Below, piece after piece: positions 27,269 through 36,337 of a stretch of DNA of 64,000 bases. This DNA is from Terriglobia bacterium (GTDB lineage Bacteria; Acidobacteriota; Terriglobia; Versatilivoradales; Versatilivoraceae): assembly GCA_022452285.1 (NCBI GenBank), contig JAKUNG010000014.1:53276-117275 (forward strand), written 5' to 3'. Under the pieces are notes generated by a model, which ran no database searches, was not told the origin of the DNA, and saw only the letters and a program-made list of their open reading frames with translations. Within the stretch, counting starts at the first letter, position 1. The number at the start of each line of letters is the position of its first letter. The position numbers were made by a program, and so were the translations under genes.

Positions 27269-30200
27269 ATGAAACACTTCTTTTTCTCACTCAGAATAAC
27301 GATTTTTCTTTCCTTGATAAGCTACATTTTAGGTCCAACCATTCAAACTGCTTTAGGGAACAGAGTTATACCCTTTTCTCCAGATTCATTACAAAAGGTG
27401 CAAACTAAACCTTTGTTTGTAGACCTACCTCTAAGTTTTGAACCTAACCTCGGTCAGAGCACCGATTTAATTCGTTTTCTCTCTCGAGGACCAAAACATA
27501 GTTTTCTTTTCTTAGATGACAAGTTTATTCTTCGTTATTCAAATCATGCTTCTAATCCTCGATCTAAATCGCCTGGAACAAAAAAAGAATCTTTAGAATT
27601 ACAAATTAAATTTGTTGATTCCAACTCTAGTCCAAAGATTGTCGGTAAAAACCCTCTTAAATCTAAAAGTCACTACTATCGAGGATCTAATCCTAAAAAG
27701 TGGCAAACAAATATCTCCAATTTTTCTAAGGTTAGTTACCACGAAATTTATCCCGGAGTAGACCTGATTTTTTACGGAAACCAAAACCAGTTGGAATTTG
27801 ACTTCATTCTTCAGGAAAAGACAGATCCAAGCATTATTAAGCTTGATCTAGGTAGTAAGGATCCTCACCAGAACCCTTTTGTTATCGATCAGGAGGGTGA
27901 CCTAGTTATTTTTACTAAAGATAGCGAACTGCGTTTAAAAAGACCTTTTGCATTCCAAGAAATAGATGGCATTCGCCATGAAGTATCTATAGATTACAGA
28001 TTAGAAGGAACCCATAAAATAGGGTTCCAGTTGGGTCCATATGACTCAGCTTATCCACTTGTTATCGATCCCATATTAACCTATTCGGCGAACGGAATTG
28101 GAGGTTCTGCAATAGCCGTTGACAAAAATGGAAATACATTCATAACAGGGATTGCCAATCCCGCCTTCCTTACTTCTGAGGATGCCCCTCAGGATATTCA
28201 TGCAGAAGGAGTTTGTTTTAACGGTCCCAATTTAGTTAGTTGCCCTGACATTTTACTGGCAAAATTAAATAGGGATGGAACGGAGTTAATATTCTCTACT
28301 TTTCTTGGGGGTTCTGGTTTTGAGTATGGTTATGATGTTGACGTAGATTTTGATGGCAATGTTTATCTAACTGGCACCACTAGTTCTACCAACTTTCCAA
28401 TAACGACTGATGCTATACAAACCAATCTCAATACTGAACATTGTATTGCTTCTTATCCAGGTTTAGTTTGTAGTAATGCATTTGTTACCAAAATAAACTC
28501 TAAAGGAACCAATCTTTTATACTCGACATACCTTGGTGGAGTGCAGGGAGGTGTAGGAGGTAATGGTATTGTCGTTGATTCTCGAGGCAATGCTTATATT
28601 ACAGGTGACAAACCAACCCAAGGGTTTGTTGCCAAACTTGATCAGTATGGCACTTCAATTATTTACTCTCTGGACGGAATTGGAGGAACTGCAATAGCAT
28701 TGGATTTGGACTCGAATGTTTATTTGACTGGAAAACATCAAGATAAATCATATATAACAAAATTGGACACTGAAGGAACCCAGATTATCTACTCTTTTCA
28801 ACTTGGTGGAACCTATGTTCCTTATGATGCTTTGCCCCAAGAGGTAGAGGCTATCACTGGCATTGCTGTTGATGAAAGCGGTTATGCCTATGTCACAGGA
28901 TACACAGCCTACGAAGATTTCCCAACCACCCCTGGAGTCCTTTTCGAAACAGCTCCTGGTGCAGGAATCTGTGATAATTCCCTATGCAGAGATGGATTTC
29001 TATCTAAGTTAAACATCGAGGGAACCGATCTTGTTTATTCCACTTATTTTGGAGGTTCCGCGATTGATTATATTAATGGGGTTGCAGTTGATTCCTTTGG
29101 CAATGTCTATCTGACTGGGGTCACCCTTTCCCCTGATTTTCCTGTCACTGAGATCTTTGGATCTTCAAATGGGCAGATTTTTATTAGTAAGTTAAATTTT
29201 GATGCGACAGAGCTTATTTATTCAATCAGAGCAGGTACTGGGGAAAATTTTGAGGGAGGTAGTAATATAACAGTAGATGCTATTGGTAATGCATACATCA
29301 CAGGAAAAGTAGGATCAAATTTCCTATTGACTCCAGGAGCCTATCAGGCTCCCGCTCCTAATGATGGGTTTGTTGCTAGTCTCTTTGATGATCTGGAAAT
29401 TTTTGTTCCAATAGTCCTATCGAGCCCAGGGCTCAGCAACTCCTTTTTTACCTCAGAATTAACATTAACCAATAGAGGCAGTCAAACTGCATCTCTTAAT
29501 TTTACGTACAAAGCTGCTTTTGGAGGTGGTAGTGGTTCTGCTCAGGACACCCTGGCTGCAGGAAAACAACGCATTCTCCCCGATACAATTAATTATTTAA
29601 GAGAACTGGGAATCCCCATACCTGATTCAGGAAGTAGGGGAGGAACTTTAACAATACGTTTCAAGGGTCTAAATTCCTCTTCAGAAGGGGCAATAACAGT
29701 TCGCACAACTACTAAGGTGGTAGGAGGTAGGGCTGGTTTAGCATATCCAGGAGTTAGTGTAGGATTTCACCAGCCAACTTATCTATGTGGCCTGTTCCAT
29801 AATTCATCAGATCGTAGTAACGTAGCAATACAGAATATGGGGAAACCAGGAAGTGGGAAAATCACGCTTCAACTCACTGTATTTTCTGGCGACCCATACA
29901 ACCGTGATTTCTTTGTCATACCTAACCAAACTCTTTTACCAGGAGAATTTCGTCAGATTAGCGGAATCCTCAGGTCTTATGGAAATTTATTTGAAAATGG
30001 CTATGTGCAGATAGAAAAAATTGAAGGTCTTGCTCCCTACTATGCCTATGGAGTCATCAATGACCAAAATAGTTCTGATGGATCATTTATTACACCCATA
30101 CCCAGAGTTTCTAGAACTACAGTATCTGGACAGGTATTGCCTGCTATAGTTCAGACGAACTCATTTAGATCTGAGCTGATTGTAACTAATTTTACCAATG

Positions 30201-30847
30201 AAAATAAAATTATTGGTCTTTCTGTTTTGTCAGATGGCTTGGTTAACCCTGAATTATCCTACTTTTTAACCATACGAAGTCGGGAACAACTCGTTTTATC
30301 TGATGTAGTCGCCTGGCTGAGAAACAGGAGGCTTCCAGGAATTGGTTTACCTGGTGAAAACTTTTCTGGACCTCTGTTTGTCACAACTGAAAAACCTTCC
30401 GAAGGAGGTCTTTTTGTTGGTACCCGGACCGCAACACAGAAGGGTATCAATAGATATGGCGTTTTCTATAAGGCAATTCCCTACGGTAGAACTCAATTCT
30501 CTCAAAGCTGGATCTATGGCTTACAACAAAATGGTCTTAATCGGACGAATTTGGGTTTAGTAAATACAGGGGAAACCAATAAGGAGACGAATGTTTTCCG
30601 CATTGAAATTTACAATGGAGAGACTGGATTATTAACAGGTACTATCGACGAAATAAGGGTGGATGCTCGAAAATCAGTTCAATTTAATTCAATATTAAAG
30701 CAATTCGCCCCAGAGATTGAGCAGGCATACGTTCACATTTCACGTAAATCCGGAAGTAATCCATTCCTAGCTTTTATTATCATTAATGATGGAAAACAAC
30801 CTGGAGAACGGACTGGTGACGGAGCACTCATTTATTCTATTCCCTGA
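27269..30847 (+). CDS. Large exported SBBP-repeat beta-propeller protein
   Basis: A 1192-residue secreted protein with a signal peptide (residues 1-30). Residues about 50-280 form the domain that usually precedes SBBP repeats (FEPNLGQ..., NLIFYG-like GVDLIFYGNQNQLEFDF). From 285 to 700 there are repeated SBBP blades with the AVD..GN.Y.TG pattern and (L/I).YSTY.GG. The last 480 residues (VPIVLSSPGLSNSFFTSEL...) form beta-sandwich-like repeats that I associate with Acidobacteriota surface proteins. It follows the TonB receptor by 40 bases and is likely cotranscribed. A surface or extracellular binding role is likely; the ligand is unknown. Confidence 0.85.
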   Translation: MKHFFFSLRITIFLSLISYILGPTIQTALGNRVIPFSPDSLQKVQTKPLFVDLPLSFEPNLGQSTDLIRFLSRGPKHSFLFLDDKFILRYSNHASNPRSKSPGTKKESLELQIKFVDSNSSPKIVGKNPLKSKSHYYRGSNPKKWQTNISNFSKVSYHEIYPGVDLIFYGNQNQLEFDFILQEKTDPSIIKLDLGSKDPHQNPFVIDQEGDLVIFTKDSELRLKRPFAFQEIDGIRHEVSIDYRLEGTHKIGFQLGPYDSAYPLVIDPILTYSANGIGGSAIAVDKNGNTFITGIANPAFLTSEDAPQDIHAEGVCFNGPNLVSCPDILLAKLNRDGTELIFSTFLGGSGFEYGYDVDVDFDGNVYLTGTTSSTNFPITTDAIQTNLNTEHCIASYPGLVCSNAFVTKINSKGTNLLYSTYLGGVQGGVGGNGIVVDSRGNAYITGDKPTQGFVAKLDQYGTSIIYSLDGIGGTAIALDLDSNVYLTGKHQDKSYITKLDTEGTQIIYSFQLGGTYVPYDALPQEVEAITGIAVDESGYAYVTGYTAYEDFPTTPGVLFETAPGAGICDNSLCRDGFLSKLNIEGTDLVYSTYFGGSAIDYINGVAVDSFGNVYLTGVTLSPDFPVTEIFGSSNGQIFISKLNFDATELIYSIRAGTGENFEGGSNITVDAIGNAYITGKVGSNFLLTPGAYQAPAPNDGFVASLFDDLEIFVPIVLSSPGLSNSFFTSELTLTNRGSQTASLNFTYKAAFGGGSGSAQDTLAAGKQRILPDTINYLRELGIPIPDSGSRGGTLTIRFKGLNSSSEGAITVRTTTKVVGGRAGLAYPGVSVGFHQPTYLCGLFHNSSDRSNVAIQNMGKPGSGKITLQLTVFSGDPYNRDFFVIPNQTLLPGEFRQISGILRSYGNLFENGYVQIEKIEGLAPYYAYGVINDQNSSDGSFITPIPRVSRTTVSGQVLPAIVQTNSFRSELIVTNFTNENKIIGLSVLSDGLVNPELSYFLTIRSREQLVLSDVVAWLRNRRLPGIGLPGENFSGPLFVTTEKPSEGGLFVGTRTATQKGINRYGVFYKAIPYGRTQFSQSWIYGLQQNGLNRTNLGLVNTGETNKETNVFRIEIYNGETGLLTGTIDEIRVDARKSVQFNSILKQFAPEIEQAYVHISRKSGSNPFLAFIIINDGKQPGERTGDGALIYSIP

Positions 30848-30859
30848 TCTCTTTAGGGT

Positions 30860-32032
30860 CTATAGGTTGTTCAGAGCTTTTCTAATTCTTCGGCAAGCCT
30901 CAGTGAGGTTTTCGATAGAGTTTGCATAAGAAATTCTAAGATATCCTTCACCAAACTTTCCAAAGGAAGTACCTGAAAGTAAAGCAACACCAGCTTCTTT
31001 GAGTAAGTAATCCTCTATCTCATCACTACTCTTTCCAAAAGCCTTAACATTTGGAAAAACATAAAAAGCTCCATGTGGATTTAAACAGCTAATCCTAGGA
31101 ATTTGATTCAGCTCTTTAACTAAAAAATCCCTACGGTCACGGAATTCACCAACCATCTTGATTATAGAGCTAGCCCCGTTCTTCAATGCCTTAACTCCAG
31201 CTTTTTGTATAAAAGGCGGGGTGCAGGAAACACTATTAGTCACTAATTTCGAAATTTGTACCTGTAAGTCTGGTCTCATAACCCCAAAACCAAGGCGCCA
31301 TCCAGTCATAGAATACGCTTTAGAAAAACCATCCAATATTACAGTTCGGTCCAACATGCCTTTTATTGAGGCAATACTGTCGTGTTTACCTTCATAAATA
31401 ACATTCGAATAAATTTCATCAGAAAGTACCATTATGTCATTTTGAATAGCAATATCAGCTACAACCATCAAATCCTTCTCTCCCACAATCCCACCCGTTG
31501 GATTCTGAGGTGAGTTAATAATAATCAGTTTTGTTCTGGAAGAAATCTTAGACAATAGCATCTTTTGGCTGAAACTAAATTGCAAGTCTTCCAACAAAGG
31601 GATTGGAACAGGTATCCCTCCCACGAATCTGATCATGGATTCATAAATGGGGAAGCCAGGATCAGGATAAATCACCTCATCACCCTTTTCTATTAAGGCT
31701 AGCATTAAAAAAAACATGATGGGTTTTGCTCCAGGAGTAATTACAATCCAATCAGCATTAACTTCCACGCCTCGACTCTGAGTAATATGGGAAGCAATAA
31801 CTTCTCTGAGTTCCTCAATACCAGCTGGGGGGCAATAATGGGTATTGCCATCAGACAGAGCCACCTTACCAGCATCAACAATAGTAGTAGGAGTATTGAA
31901 GTCTGGTTCTCCAAGTTCCAAATGGATAATATCCTGGCCCTGTTTCTCAAGAGTTCTGGCCTTTACCAACATATCAAACGCCGTTTCACTTCCTAGCCGG
32001 GCCATACGACTTGCTAATTTTTCATCGCTCAT
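30860..32032 (-). CDS. PLP-dependent aminotransferase, class I/II (aspartate aminotransferase-like)
   Basis: A 390-residue fold-type I aminotransferase. The PLP lysine is in GFSKAYSMTGWRLG (residue 238 from this start), with SPQNPTGG and SDEIYSN as cofactor contacts. It is close to AspC/AlaT-like enzymes of the I-alpha/gamma group; the exact amino donor is not certain. The frame can extend to a GTG at 32044, but a GGAGGGG ribosome site just before the ATG at 32030-32032 makes the ATG the better start. It is the last gene of the nitrilase-nadE-rsmI operon, 34 bases after rsmI, and converges on the SBBP gene. Confidence 0.9.
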   Translation of the reverse strand: MSDEKLASRMARLGSETAFDMLVKARTLEKQGQDIIHLELGEPDFNTPTTIVDAGKVALSDGNTHYCPPAGIEELREVIASHITQSRGVEVNADWIVITPGAKPIMFFLMLALIEKGDEVIYPDPGFPIYESMIRFVGGIPVPIPLLEDLQFSFSQKMLLSKISSRTKLIIINSPQNPTGGIVGEKDLMVVADIAIQNDIMVLSDEIYSNVIYEGKHDSIASIKGMLDRTVILDGFSKAYSMTGWRLGFGVMRPDLQVQISKLVTNSVSCTPPFIQKAGVKALKNGASSIIKMVGEFRDRRDFLVKELNQIPRISCLNPHGAFYVFPNVKAFGKSSDEIEDYLLKEAGVALLSGTSFGKFGEGYLRISYANSIENLTEACRRIRKALNNL

Positions 32033-32066
32033 TTTCCCCTCCACACTGAGTTAATCTCACTTGAAA

Positions 32067-32924
32067 TTAGTCGTCATTTTCAACAGCCTCAGCACCCTTA
32101 TTTAACCAACTATAAAGTGTTCTTTTTGAGTAATTTAGTTCTTTGGAAAGAGTTCTTGCAATCTCCCTCCTAGTCAAGCCTATAGACCTAAGTTCATTTA
32201 AACGAATCCATAACTGTGGATCTTTAAATGGTAGAGTTTCGGACTCTTTTTCAAAAGATTTTTCAACAACTAGAACAATCTCCCCCTTAGGGGGATGATT
32301 CTCAAAAAAACTGGTAAGCTCTTTGGTACTTCCCGTAACGACTTCTTCATAAATTTTAGTCATTTCTCGAACCACCGTTACCATGCGAGGTCCCAGCACC
32401 TTTTCAATTTCAGTTATTACACCTATTACTCTAAGAGGTGATTCAAAAATTAGTAAGGTCTGCGGATCATGCTGAAAACTTTTTAGTACTGACCTCCGGG
32501 CTTTGCGTTTACTAGGCAAAAATCCAATAAATGTAAAGGAATTGGTAGGCCGACCTGAGACACTCAAAGCTGAAATAATTGAGCAGGGACCGGGAATGGG
32601 AGAAACTCTAATTCCTTTTTCTAGCGAAGCTCTGACAATCCGATAACCAGGATCAGAAATTAATGGTGTTCCTGCATCACAGACTAAAGCGATATCCTTG
32701 CCAGCTTGAAGATCATCAATGAGTGATTCTGTTTTTTTTATCTCATTGTGTTCATGATAACTACATGTTGGCTTGCTAATCTGGTAATGAATAAGTAGCT
32801 TCCTAGTATGGCGAGTATCCTCACAAGCAATGAGATCTACCTCTTTGAGCACCCTCAAAGCCCTCAAGGTTATATCTTCCATATTGCCAATTGGTGTTGC
32901 TACCACAAAAAGAGTTCCTACCAT
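32067..32924 (-). CDS. rsmI: 16S rRNA (cytidine(1402)-2'-O)-methyltransferase
   Basis: A 285-residue SAM-dependent enzyme of the tetrapyrrole-methylase fold. The N-terminus LFVVATPIGNMEDITLRAL, followed by CEDTRHTRKLL and VCDAGTPLISDPG, is the RsmI signature. It 2'-O-methylates C1402 in the decoding centre of 16S rRNA. The C-terminal helix-turn-helix-like part (ELRSIGLTRREIARTLSKE) matches the family. It begins 15 bases after the nadE stop. An in-frame stop lies just upstream, which fixes the start at this ATG or very near it. Confidence 0.95.
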   Translation of the reverse strand: MVGTLFVVATPIGNMEDITLRALRVLKEVDLIACEDTRHTRKLLIHYQISKPTCSYHEHNEIKKTESLIDDLQAGKDIALVCDAGTPLISDPGYRIVRASLEKGIRVSPIPGPCSIISALSVSGRPTNSFTFIGFLPSKRKARRSVLKSFQHDPQTLLIFESPLRVIGVITEIEKVLGPRMVTVVREMTKIYEEVVTGSTKELTSFFENHPPKGEIVLVVEKSFEKESETLPFKDPQLWIRLNELRSIGLTRREIARTLSKELNYSKRTLYSWLNKGAEAVENDD

Positions 32925-32939
32925 CTCCCTTAACCACCA

Positions 32940-33752
32940 TTACATTCCCCAGTCTCTCAAATAATGAAAATCATGATTAACTGATCTAGGGGAAACCTTA
33001 CATATAACTGGCCCACGACGTTTGAATTGGGATTTTCGAATCTTAGTTAACACTTTATTAACAAAATTCTTATCAAAACCTCTTTGAAGGAGGGCCTGCT
33101 GAGAAACTCGACGGTCAATCAGTTCATGAAGAAGTTTATCAACAGCAGCATAAGTAAATCCTAGTTCATCTTCATCAGATTGTCCTTCCCAAAGATCAGC
33201 TGTTGGCTTTTTATCGAGAATAGATTCAGGTACTTTTAGGTATCGAGCTAAAGTAAAAACATCTGTTTTGTATAGATCACCAATTGGATTAATTGCTGAA
33301 GCCATATCACCATACAGTGTGCCATAACCTAACAAAAGTTCTGTTTTATTTGAGGTTCCAAGTACTAAAGCCTCATACTGCATCGACTTATCAAAAAGAA
33401 CAATCATTCGAGCACGGGCCATAACATTACCTCGACGCAGATGCTTAGATTGAGCTTGGGAGCCAAAGTAACCATCAACTATTGGAGTAATCTCAATCAT
33501 TTCATTATTGACCTGTAGCATCTCTACAACAGAATTAGCATCAGAGAGACTCTCTTGACTACTTGTTTGATAGGGCATCATAACAGCATGCACATTGCTA
33601 GCACCCAAGGCACGAGCTGCAAGAAAACAGGATACTGCCGAATCAATTCCTCCTGAAAGACCCACAACGATTTTTTCAAAGCCTGCTTTCCTTAATTCAT
33701 CTCGGATGAAACATTCTAGTACTTTCACAACCAATGGGCAGTTTAATCTCAT
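32940..33752 (-). CDS. nadE: NAD+ synthetase (synthetase domain only)
   Basis: A 270-residue ATP-dependent NAD synthetase. The ATP-pyrophosphatase loop SGGIDS is at residues 33-38, with LGTSNKTELLLGYGTLYGD and KPTADLWEGQSDEDELG as further family signatures. It lacks the N-terminal glutaminase domain of glutamine-dependent enzymes; a separate nitrilase-type gene supplies a candidate 30 bases upstream. The open frame starts at a TTG (33761), but the ATG at 33750-33752 is preferred. The C-terminal SQFKRRGPVICKVSPRSV stretch is typical of NadE. Confidence 0.95.
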   Translation of the reverse strand: MRLNCPLVVKVLECFIRDELRKAGFEKIVVGLSGGIDSAVSCFLAARALGASNVHAVMMPYQTSSQESLSDANSVVEMLQVNNEMIEITPIVDGYFGSQAQSKHLRRGNVMARARMIVLFDKSMQYEALVLGTSNKTELLLGYGTLYGDMASAINPIGDLYKTDVFTLARYLKVPESILDKKPTADLWEGQSDEDELGFTYAAVDKLLHELIDRRVSQQALLQRGFDKNFVNKVLTKIRKSQFKRRGPVICKVSPRSVNHDFHYLRDWGM

Positions 33753-33782
33753 GGGACTCAAAATTCTGGTTTGATACGAATA

Positions 33783-34652
33783 CTAATTATTCTCATCAAA
33801 ATTGGAGCGTTGTCTAATGATTCGAGTCAACTCACGAAGTGTCAGTTCCAAACGTTCATCTCGAAGAACAGGAGTCTGCAATCGTGCTCGTCGGATCTCA
33901 GCCGAGTCGAGCTCAGCAAAAATAAAATCATCTCCTGAGGAAGTACTCTGAGCTACTATCTCACCATTAGGATCAACCACCATTGAACCACCAGGGAAAT
34001 AGGCACCATCTTCAGTACCAGCTCTATTTACATAAATATTGTACACTGTATAAAACTGAGACATGGTTTTAAGTAGAGACTCCCATCCCTGTGAAGTTTG
34101 AAAAGATTTGTCCCCGCGAATCCCTCTTCCAGGACTTGAGGATATAGTTACTACCATCCAAGCTCCATCCTGAGCATGCAAAAACAAAGTAGAAGGGTGC
34201 CACAAGTCTTCACAGATTAATAATCCTAAAGGACCAAACTCAGTTTTTACAGTACGCAACTTTTCTCCCATAGCAAAGAAACGCATCTCATCAAACATTC
34301 CGTAGGTGGGAAGATAAAGTTTACGATGAATATGCTGTATTTTGCCTTTCGAAACATATGCCGCTGAATTGTAGTATTTGAAGTTATCAGACTCCTCAAC
34401 AAAACCAAAGATACAATCGATTTCTCGACATTCATCCAGCAAGGGTTGGAGCTGCATAGAATGCGCTGGATTAATAGCTAAGTCTGAAACTAAGTCCTGC
34501 AGAATATAACCTGTTAGCGAGAGCTCAGGGAAGATAACAAGATCTGCTCCAGCATCCCTTGCTCGATGAATTCTTTCCAAATGGAGCTGCAAATTTTCTG
34601 GGAAAAGTCCTAACCTTGGGGATATTTGGGCTAAGCCTAATGAAAGGTGCAT
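33783..34652 (-). CDS. Nitrilase-superfamily amidase, probable NAD synthetase glutaminase subunit
   Basis: A 289-residue carbon-nitrogen hydrolase. The catalytic triad is Glu43 (FPELSLTGY), Lys111 (HRKLYLPTYGMFDE) and Cys147 (LICEDLWHP). These contexts are those of the glutaminase domain of glutamine-dependent NAD synthetase, not of generic nitrilases. It lies directly before nadE on the same strand, so the two proteins probably act together: one releases ammonia from glutamine and the other uses it to amidate NaAD. A good AGGAG site precedes the ATG. It is the first gene of the four-gene operon. Confidence 0.88.
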   Translation of the reverse strand: MHLSLGLAQISPRLGLFPENLQLHLERIHRARDAGADLVIFPELSLTGYILQDLVSDLAINPAHSMQLQPLLDECREIDCIFGFVEESDNFKYYNSAAYVSKGKIQHIHRKLYLPTYGMFDEMRFFAMGEKLRTVKTEFGPLGLLICEDLWHPSTLFLHAQDGAWMVVTISSSPGRGIRGDKSFQTSQGWESLLKTMSQFYTVYNIYVNRAGTEDGAYFPGGSMVVDPNGEIVAQSTSSGDDFIFAELDSAEIRRARLQTPVLRDERLELTLRELTRIIRQRSNFDENN

Positions 34653-35105
34653 AGTAAAAACATTCTCCTAAATAAAATCATCCTAGCACATGGTAAAAAG
34701 ATCGATCAATAAAACAGCACTTAAACTAAAAAATCTGAAGCTGCTTATTGCACTTTATTTCCCTCAACAGAAGTCATGCTGATCCTTTTAGCTTGATTTT
34801 TCTCCAAATATTTCGACTTAACATTGAAATCTTATCTTAATTTACTATTTATAGAATCCCACCTTTATTATCTATAGGATTTCAACTATCTTCACTAATC
34901 TTGATCATACAAATAAATCAAATTAAAGACTTTCAAAGGGAGGATCCTTCCCTTAATAAAATTAAAATTCCAGGACCAAGGATTAATTTCTTCTATTTGG
35001 TTTTAAACTCTATAACACCAAAATAGCTAGAAAGAGTGTATTCATTAACCTGTATTCAAGGGAACTTTATTTTTTATAAAATTCCTATGAAAAGATAGAG
35101 TGATT
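34653..35105. other. Intergenic region with an imperfect dyad
   Basis: About 450 AT-rich bases upstream of the nitrilase gene and downstream of the RDD gene. At 34936-34954 AAGGGA and TCCCTT flank GGATCC, forming a near-palindrome that could be an operator. There is no T-tract, so it does not look like a terminator. No gene is seen. Confidence 0.4.
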
Positions 35106-36152
35106 TTAATTTTCTTCTATGAAATCCTTTGAGGAGGAATTGTTTTTTTCGATTACCAACGTTTTAGAAATACGATCGTGCCAAGTCAAACCTTCTGGAT
35201 CAAAAATTGCCCAGAGTAGGCCTAAACCAAAACAACCTGCTGAAATGCAATACCCAAGGGTTCTAAAGCCAACATCTTCTATCGAAGGAACTTTGCCATC
35301 AAACCGAACTACTACTAATCTTTGGTGTTCCATTCCTAAGGTTTTAGAAACAAGAGCAGTAAAAAGGAAAAAGTAAGCAAGAGCTATGAATAGAAAAGTA
35401 ATTCCCAGACCCACAACCGATAAGGTAGATAAAAAATTGACACCTGGAATCAGGATAGCAATAGTCGAAAAAATCAAACAACAACTAATAATAAAAAGAA
35501 AATCAATAAATCCAGCAATGGTTCGGTCCCAGATAAAAGCAGATTTTAGGTTTCTATGTATTTGATCTCCCCAAGAGTATGAAGAGGTATTTTCAGGATT
35601 GCTAAAAGGAAGAGATTGTTGATTAATATCTATTTTGATTTTTTGTACCTTACTGGGGAATAATAGGGGTTGCTCATTTTTCTTCGGATTACTGTCTGCA
35701 AGCTCCTTCTTCGTTTGAATGGATTCTAAGGTCTGCTCAAAAGGAATTGTAGTTGAAGATTCGGGAATACTGATTTCGACAGGATCCAAATTTTCAATAT
35801 TGTCTTCTAAGGGAATTTTTTTTTCCTTGATAATCGGCTCAACTAATTGGTTGATCCCTTTAGAGTTTATTTTGATAAGATCTCGATCCACAAGCTTATT
35901 CACAAAATTCTCTCCCTCTTTTATTTTGTGGTCTAGATTGGTAATCGATACTTCTTTATCATCTAGATGATCCTGAGAGGGCTCTAATTGGCCATCAACG
36001 TCATTATTTTTTTTTCTACTAGACAATTTTTTATCTAATGTTTTATCTATATCAATTAATTCTTTTGAATCATCAACACTTAAAACATGCTCGCATCTTA
36101 CACAAACACTTGATTGGGAGGAATTAGGAAAGCTGCAGGAAGGGCATATCAT
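35106..36152 (-). CDS. Zinc-ribbon and RDD-domain membrane protein
   Basis: A 348-residue protein. The N-terminus is a short zinc ribbon, Cys3-x2-Cys6 and Cys17-x2-Cys20. A long charged, low-complexity linker (about 25-200) follows. An RDD domain with three membrane helices occupies about 205-340, with its defining residues in WDRTIAGFIDFLF near the start and W-x-D-x-x-S-K-T near the end. RDD proteins are of mixed or unknown function, some linked to ion transport. It diverges from lptD, with 185 bases between the two starts. Confidence 0.85.
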   Translation of the reverse strand: MICPSCSFPNSSQSSVCVRCEHVLSVDDSKELIDIDKTLDKKLSSRKKNNDVDGQLEPSQDHLDDKEVSITNLDHKIKEGENFVNKLVDRDLIKINSKGINQLVEPIIKEKKIPLEDNIENLDPVEISIPESSTTIPFEQTLESIQTKKELADSNPKKNEQPLLFPSKVQKIKIDINQQSLPFSNPENTSSYSWGDQIHRNLKSAFIWDRTIAGFIDFLFIISCCLIFSTIAILIPGVNFLSTLSVVGLGITFLFIALAYFFLFTALVSKTLGMEHQRLVVVRFDGKVPSIEDVGFRTLGYCISAGCFGLGLLWAIFDPEGLTWHDRISKTLVIEKNNSSSKDFIEEN

Positions 36153-36337
36153 AATAAACGGCAGTTACTTGGCATCATTTTATAAAAAAACATTAAGTGG
36201 CTATAGATTTCTAATACAATGTTCTGATGTTAACAAAACCAAGCAAACCTTACAATATGGCAATAGTTTCCAGAGTTTTATTAGGGTAACTAGGTAGAGG
36301 TTTTCTTGAGGACAGCAAAAACTTTTATTAAATTTAA

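Noticed and set aside
30841..30860. Short CCCT...AGGG inverted repeat between the convergent SBBP and aminotransferase genes
   Set aside because: Only four pairs with an eight- to nine-base loop and no T-tract; not a credible terminator.
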